64,000 nucleotides of DNA, from NCBI RefSeq assembly GCF_009669305.1, contig NZ_SADB01000010.1:159266-223265 (forward strand). Reading direction: 5' to 3'. The translations under genes were made by a program, and so were the position numbers. Shown one piece after another: positions 60,327 through 64,000 of this stretch; the stretch's first letter is position 1; the number at the start of each line of letters is the position of its first letter. This DNA comes from Ancylomarina sp. 16SWW S1-10-2. GTDB lineage: Bacteria > Bacteroidota > Bacteroidia > Bacteroidales > Marinifilaceae. The notes beneath the pieces are model-generated. The model searched no databases, was not told where the DNA came from, and was given only the letters and a program-made list of their open reading frames with translations.

Positions 60327-60977
60327 TTAGTAGATGATTTTACCTTCCTTTAGTTTTTGTAAGCTTGTTTTAAATAAAACGTCATGAAGAAGCTTGGCTT
60401 CCCTAATGTTTTCTGAATTAATTTCATCATCTAATTCAATATAATTTGCAGTATCAAGAAGAAATTCATCATCTCTTAAATTGGGATAGTCTTGCTCTAT
60501 TTCGTAAATATCAGAAAATTGCATGTATGGTACACGACTTAATACGGCTTTACGTTGATCATTATAGGCTTCTCTATTGGGCGCTTTATCATTGGCATAA
60601 TAGATTTCTTGCAAGCTATCCACAAAAAAATCGTCAAAACTTCTCAAGAGAAGAATCCTATCCTTTCGAATGCGAAATATTTCGTCAAGATCAGTCTCAG
60701 ATATCTGTTCTTCATTCCGTATTCCCTTGGTTAAAAAGAGATAGGCGAGTAAAACTAAACCAATACTTTTTTCTTCATCATCAATTAAGTCAAGATGCAA
60801 TATAAGAAGTAAGCTTTTGCCTAGGTGTGAAATATGACTACTTTCCCATAGAATTAAAGGGTTTGTTTTTAAGGTAGCGTAAATTTTGCGTAGCTCTTTA
60901 TTGCAAGCTTTAGTTTTTCCAGTTTGGCCTAATTCAATGGCTTGTAAAACGATATTTTGTAATTCTTCGCTAGTCAT
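60327..60977 (-). CDS. Conserved-looking protein of unknown function
   Basis: A 216-residue cytoplasmic, helix-rich protein (no signal, no clear membrane helix, many acidic residues). The first 60 residues contain repeats of Leu/Ile/Asn heptads, suggesting TPR-like helices. No known motif is seen. The coding frame is clean and codon use resembles neighbours, so I regard it as genuine, but the family is unknown. It stands alone between two repeat tracts. Confidence 0.55.
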   Translation of the reverse strand: MTSEELQNIVLQAIELGQTGKTKACNKELRKIYATLKTNPLILWESSHISHLGKSLLLILHLDLIDDEEKSIGLVLLAYLFLTKGIRNEEQISETDLDEIFRIRKDRILLLRSFDDFFVDSLQEIYYANDKAPNREAYNDQRKAVLSRVPYMQFSDIYEIEQDYPNLRDDEFLLDTANYIELDDEINSENIREAKLLHDVLFKTSLQKLKEGKIIY

Positions 60978-61231
60978 ATTTGTTGTGATTCTGATACTAT
61001 GGGTTATAGTATATGATTTAAAATTTTCTGTCGCAAAGATAAGGAAAAGTAAATAAGGATAAAGGAAGGAAAGGATAAAGGTTAAAGGAAGGAAAAAAAA
61101 GAGAAAGAGCGGAAGGCAGATGGGTGAAGTATCGGAGGATAATTTGAAAAATAATTACGATATAAATCCCAATGTTTATCGGGAACGATAAGTCTGTAAG
61201 CGTCTTATATAGTCATTTCTGACAGAGCTTA
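60978..61231. other. Purine-rich spacer, no gene
   Basis: From 61052 to about 61120 the plus strand is dominated by AAAGGATAAAGG and GGAAGG units, the same family as at 59740-59870 and, in the opposite orientation, at 51590-51660. Confidence 0.6.
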
Positions 61232-61401
61232 ATCAAAAACACACAACAAAATGCAGATAAATAATGATGAAGTATGCTTAAAGAAATAAGAAACCACTTC
61301 TCTTTTTTTATATTCCCCGCCTTACATTCAAGGAGGGGTGGATTATTTGTCGAGGAACGAGGAAAATGAGACGGGGTGGTTTTAAAAATATTTCCAGCTG
61401 A
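61232..61401. repeat. Copy B of the 170-bp intergenic element
   Basis: Matches 59936-60101 with scattered substitutions: CACAACAAA, AGATAAATAATGATGAA, CCCCGCCTTACATTCAAGG, CGAGGAACGAG and AATGAGACGGGGTGG recur in the same order. Long complementary ends (ACCACTT with GGGGTGGTTTT) allow a folded RNA or DNA hairpin. Confidence 0.75.
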
Positions 61402-61465
61402 ATATTTCGAATTTAAAAGAGAAATCTAAAACCATCTTCTCCTAATTGAACGTAATTTTCGCCAT

Positions 61466-61576
61466 CCCTGATTTATAATCTGGGGCTATGGAGTTATCGA
61501 TTTACAATCGTAAAGCATCAAAAAAAAAGAGATCACAGATCTCTAACTCAAAACTTGCAGATAAAATATCTGCAAG
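61466..61576. repeat. Array of four short hairpins, REP-like
   Basis: Consecutive small inverted repeats: CCC-T-GATT-TAT-AATC-T-GGG (61466-61484), CGATT-TAC-AATCG (61498-61510), GAGATC-ACA-GATCTC (61529-61543), and CTTGCAGATA-AAA-TATCTGCAAG (61554-61576). On the minus strand the third is followed by T9, giving a terminator-like element. Such arrays resemble REP sequences mobilised by RAYT transposases; no RAYT gene is present. Confidence 0.6.
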
Positions 61577-61841
61577 AGCATGTGATCGTGTTGCCATAAA
61601 TCGAAAGATGAATGGGAGAACTCGCGATAGTGCGGATGGGCGACAGGGAAACAAGGTTAAAGAAAGGACAGGCGAATTCTCGAGGGAAAATTGATAACCG
61701 AAAACCGAGAACTAATTGATTAACCAATGCCCAATTCTCAAGGGACTATTGATAACCAATTTTGATAGCTGACGACTTATTAACCTCCAAACAGTATCAT
61801 AATCCTCAATAAATAACTTACACACTTTACGGGATAGTGTC

Positions 61842-61869
61842 AAAAAGGAGCTCCAAAACGGAACTCCTT
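61842..61869 (-). terminator. Intrinsic terminator of the pyrBI operon
   Basis: On the minus strand AAGGAGTTCC pairs with GGAGCTCCTT (one G-U) around a 5-nt loop, followed by TTTTTG, about 26 bp after the pyrI stop. Confidence 0.88.
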
Positions 61870-61895
61870 GTATCTCGAAATGAATGATGTTTTGA

Positions 61896-62354
61896 TTATT
61901 TGATGCGAATGTTTTTTTCGTCAGTAATTTTTTCGCAGTAGTGGCATTTTAATGTGATTGGTGATTTACTCATAACTTTAAACTTAGTAAAAACATCTTC
62001 CACATTTGTAATGCATTTAGGATTCATACATTTTACGATTCCCTCAACTTTGTTAGGAACTTCAACAACTCTTTTTTCAATAACTTGATAATCTCGAATA
62101 ATATTCAATTTGGCATTAGGCGCAATTAATGAAATTTTATTGATTTCATCATCAGCAAAGAATTTCTCTGAGATTTTGATGATGCCTTTTTTACCCAGCA
62201 TATCGCTTCTATAATTACTCCCAATAGTCACTGCTGTTGGACATTTATCCAATTCTAACATGTTGATTACCTTAAAAAGGAGTTCTGCAGGAATATGATC
62301 GATTACAGTACCATTCTTAATAGCTCTAACCTGAAGTTCTTTTTTCTTTGTCAT
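61896..62354 (-). CDS. pyrI: Aspartate carbamoyltransferase regulatory chain
   Basis: Binds CTP/ATP and confers allosteric control on PyrB. The 152-residue chain has the N-terminal nucleotide-binding domain and a C-terminal zinc domain with four cysteines as CxxxxC (CMNPKC, about 109-114) and CHYC, as in E. coli. It follows pyrB by 53 bp. Confidence 0.95.
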   Translation of the reverse strand: MTKKKELQVRAIKNGTVIDHIPAELLFKVINMLELDKCPTAVTIGSNYRSDMLGKKGIIKISEKFFADDEINKISLIAPNAKLNIIRDYQVIEKRVVEVPNKVEGIVKCMNPKCITNVEDVFTKFKVMSKSPITLKCHYCEKITDEKNIRIK

Positions 62355-62407
62355 ATCTTGATGTACTTAAAGTCTTTAAAATGAAATATTCAATGATAAA
62401 TTGATCT

Positions 62408-63313
62408 CTATAGATTTAGAGCCTTAGCGATGATGGCTTGTCTGGCATAAACACCATTTAGAGCCTGTGTAAAATAGTAGGCCTTTGGGTTAGCATCAAC
62501 ATCTACTGCAATTTCGTTTACTCTTGGTAGTGGATGAAGAACACGAAGATTGTCTTTCGTATCTTTTAGCATATCATTTTTCAGAATATAAACATTCTTA
62601 ACCTTCTCGTATTCCAAAGGATCAACAAAACGTTCACGTTGAACACGAGTCATATATAGAATATCTGCATCATTTATGATCGAATTGAATTCGGAATGTT
62701 CATGGTATTTGATGTTATTTTTATCCATGAAAATTTTGTAGGCTCTAGGAATTTCTAACTCTTTAGGCGCAATAAAGTGGAAAGTTGGGTTGAAATGTGA
62801 AAGAGCCATAAGTAGAGAATGAACTGTTCTTCCATATTTAAGATCTCCAACCATAAAGATATTCAGGTTTTCAAGAGTGCCCTGAGTCTTTTGTATAGAA
62901 TAAAGATCGAGCATGGTTTGTGAAGGATGCTGATTGGCACCATCACCTGCATTAATTACGGGAACATCAGAAACTTCTGAAGCATATCGAGCAGCACCCT
63001 CAATAGAGTGACGCATTACGATAAGGTCAGCATAGTTACTCACCATTTTAATCGTATCGTTAAGAGTTTCACCTTTAGATGTACTAGTCGATGAAGCATC
63101 GGTAAAACCAACAATTCGACCACCCATGCGACTGATAGCTGTTTCAAAACTCAAGCGAGTTCGTGTTGAGGGTTCAAAAAATAGAGAGGCAACGACCTTA
63201 CCTTCAAGGATATTAGAGTTTGGATTCTTTTCAAATTCTGCGGCCCTAGCCAGCACTTCCAAAATTTCTTCTTTCGTGTAGTCGTCAATAGACACTAAGC
63301 TTCTGTTATCCAT
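62408..63313 (-). CDS. pyrB: Aspartate carbamoyltransferase catalytic chain
   Basis: Joins carbamoyl phosphate to aspartate, the second step of UMP synthesis. The 301-residue chain contains the carbamoyl-phosphate motif FEPSTRTR (about 50-57), [10 protein letters not shown], and HPLPRVNEI in the aspartate-binding domain. Length normal. It is preceded by a leader ORF that reads through an attenuator. Confidence 0.96.
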   Translation of the reverse strand: MDNRSLVSIDDYTKEEILEVLARAAEFEKNPNSNILEGKVVASLFFEPSTRTRLSFETAISRMGGRIVGFTDASSTSTSKGETLNDTIKMVSNYADLIVMRHSIEGAARYASEVSDVPVINAGDGANQHPSQTMLDLYSIQKTQGTLENLNIFMVGDLKYGRTVHSLLMALSHFNPTFHFIAPKELEIPRAYKIFMDKNNIKYHEHSEFNSIINDADILYMTRVQRERFVDPLEYEKVKNVYILKNDMLKDTKDNLRVLHPLPRVNEIAVDVDANPKAYYFTQALNGVYARQAIIAKALNL

Positions 63314-63323
63314 TTCTTAATTT

Positions 63324-63563
63324 TTAGAATTTATATATAAAAGGTTGTTTTGATATCAAAAAAAAACCAACAACTGTCGGTGTAATAGACAATGTTGGTT
63401 TTAATAAAAAATATAATAAATAAGATTTGAAACCTGAATCAAAGGCTTTTCGTCTCAAAAACAAATTGAATAGTGAAAAATAATTATGAAAATGGAGATT
63501 GCAAAAGTGAAGATTTTCACTTTTATAGAAAGATTGTCTAGATTGAATTATTGCGTGTTCCAT
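63324..63563 (-). CDS. PyrL-like leader ORF spanning the pyrB attenuator
   Basis: A 79-codon ORF starting at ATG 63563 (MEHAIIQSRQSFYKSE) that reads through the whole attenuator hairpin and its T-run and stops ten bases before the pyrB start. In E. coli the PyrL leader ORF likewise overlaps the pyrBI terminator, so a closely trailing ribosome keeps the hairpin from forming when UTP is low and RNA polymerase pauses at U-runs; U-rich tracts are present in this leader too. The peptide looks unlike a folded protein (F/L/S/K rich). A promoter -7 box lies just upstream so the ATG is near the predicted transcript 5' end. Confidence 0.6.
   Translation of the reverse strand: MEHAIIQSRQSFYKSENLHFCNLHFHNYFSLFNLFLRRKAFDSGFKSYLLYFLLKPTLSITPTVVGFFLISKQPFIYKF
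63358..63402 (-). terminator. pyrB attenuator
   Basis: On the minus strand AAAACCAACA and TGTC pair with GACA and TGTTGGTTTT (10 + 4 bp with a small internal loop, 9-nt loop), followed by T9. It lies 45 nt before the pyrB start and inside the leader ORF. Confidence 0.8.
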
Positions 63564-63572
63564 TCTAGGCTT

Positions 63573-63605
63573 CAAAGGTAAATATAAAGAAAGGATATTA
63601 TCAAA
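63573..63605 (-). promoter_or_regulatory. pyrB operon promoter
   Basis: TTTG (63605-63602), 21 nt, then TACCTTTG (63580-63573), an exact -7 box. It lies about ten bases before the leader ATG. Confidence 0.7.
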
Positions 63606-64000
63606 TTTATTGCCTATTATTTTTTTTGATGAATAGTTTTGTCTGAATCAGTGTCCATTAGTGGTTGAGTTCAAAAAGAAAATATTTAAGCACTAATTAA
63701 AATGAAGCGTTGAAAGTCATTGTCATAGCGAGGAAGGATGACGCGGCTATCTCCTGATGAATGAACTGTTGTCAGTTATCGTTTTTCTGTTATCCGTTGT
63801 CATTTGGCATCAGGTATGGCTTAACTAGGATAGACCTGTCATGACCTTCGGTGATCTCGCAATCCCGAAAGCTCGTACGTTTACGAAAGAAAATAAAAGG
63901 ATTCATTCATACCCTAATTTTGTATTTTAGGGGCTTGAATGGAAGGAGATAGTACCACTGGGAAGGCAAGATACGATTGAATCGATATCGTCCGAAAGAA
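63606..64000. other. Right-hand end, repeat-bearing, no gene supported
   Basis: Contains the GTCATAGCGAGGAAGGATGACGCGG-type element near 63718-63745, stretches like TGTCAGTTATCG and CTGTTATCCG, and GATCTCGCAATCCCGAAAG near 63855. A -7-like TAATTTTG occurs near 63920, and 75 bp remain before the edge; a gene may start there but I cannot identify it. Confidence 0.45.

Noticed and set aside
61488-61694. A 68-codon plus-strand frame beginning MELSIYNRK
   Set aside because: It runs through the four-hairpin array and the degenerate GGATGGGCGA repeat; its composition (Lys, Arg, Ser rich) follows the repeats and no family is recognisable.
1-64000. tRNA, rRNA, tmRNA or CRISPR arrays
   Set aside because: No GGTTCGA-centred tRNA arm with matching acceptor stems, no rRNA hallmarks and no regularly spaced identical repeats with unique spacers were found by eye; the tandem arrays seen are contiguous heptamers.

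Overview
The window comes from a low-GC member of the Bacteroidota, most likely an anaerobic or facultative marine Bacteroidales/Marinilabiliales-type organism; that placement is inference. Direct support: a SusC/SusD pair, promoters of the Bacteroidota form TTTG-N19-21-TAnnTTTG ahead of many genes, almost no Shine-Dalgarno sequences, and families typical of the phylum (M49 peptidase, DPP IV, LytTR regulator, AmgK-RapZ-type kinase). No rRNA, tRNA, CRISPR array, prophage or intact insertion sequence was seen.

Layout. 1-5100 (minus strand): start of trpD, then trpG and trpE, then lysA and lysC. Both trpE and lysC are preceded by a short leader peptide and a terminator-like hairpin; the trp leader carries three consecutive Trp codons. 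5600-10600: a divergent avidin-family protein, argS, ffh, folD. 11150-17100: an operon of SusC, SusD and a surface lipoprotein, preceded by four helically phased TGTTAA repeats. 17200-24800: dbpA-type helicase, ttcA-type thiolase, a DEDD exonuclease, a YigZ protein, a DMT transporter, dnaA, and an SPFH protein with a ribbon-helix-helix protein. 24860-28500: cobalamin riboswitch and a three-gene B12-type ABC importer. 28800-37200: HU, TrmH, LytTR regulator, M49 peptidase, DUF554 protein, and a cell-wall-salvage-like operon (APH kinase fused to a RapZ C-terminal domain, an unlisted 47-residue Cys-rich protein, a MurU-like nucleotidyltransferase). 37280-49300: a TerB/ABCG-type transporter operon, DPP IV, MATE pump, an Omp85-like barrel gene whose ATG is followed at once by a stop codon, a thioredoxin-fold peroxidase and an OsmC protein. 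49600-57900: an ADP-dependent sugar kinase and a complete citrate lyase operon (citD, E, F, XG, C). 58160-59650: a lipoamide-dehydrogenase-like flavoprotein lacking both redox cysteines. 59650-61850: a repeat-rich, gene-poor region. 61890-63600: pyrI and pyrB behind a PyrL-like leader ORF that runs through an attenuator.

Common themes. Three biosynthetic operons (trp, lys, pyr) show leader ORF plus hairpin architectures, so transcription attenuation seems to be a shared control strategy here. Intergenic spacers hold several families of short palindromic or tandem repeats (AATTCCT heptamers, CCACCCC/GGGGTGG palindromes, AAAGGATAAAGG purine tracts, REP-like hairpin arrays) that recur in both orientations.
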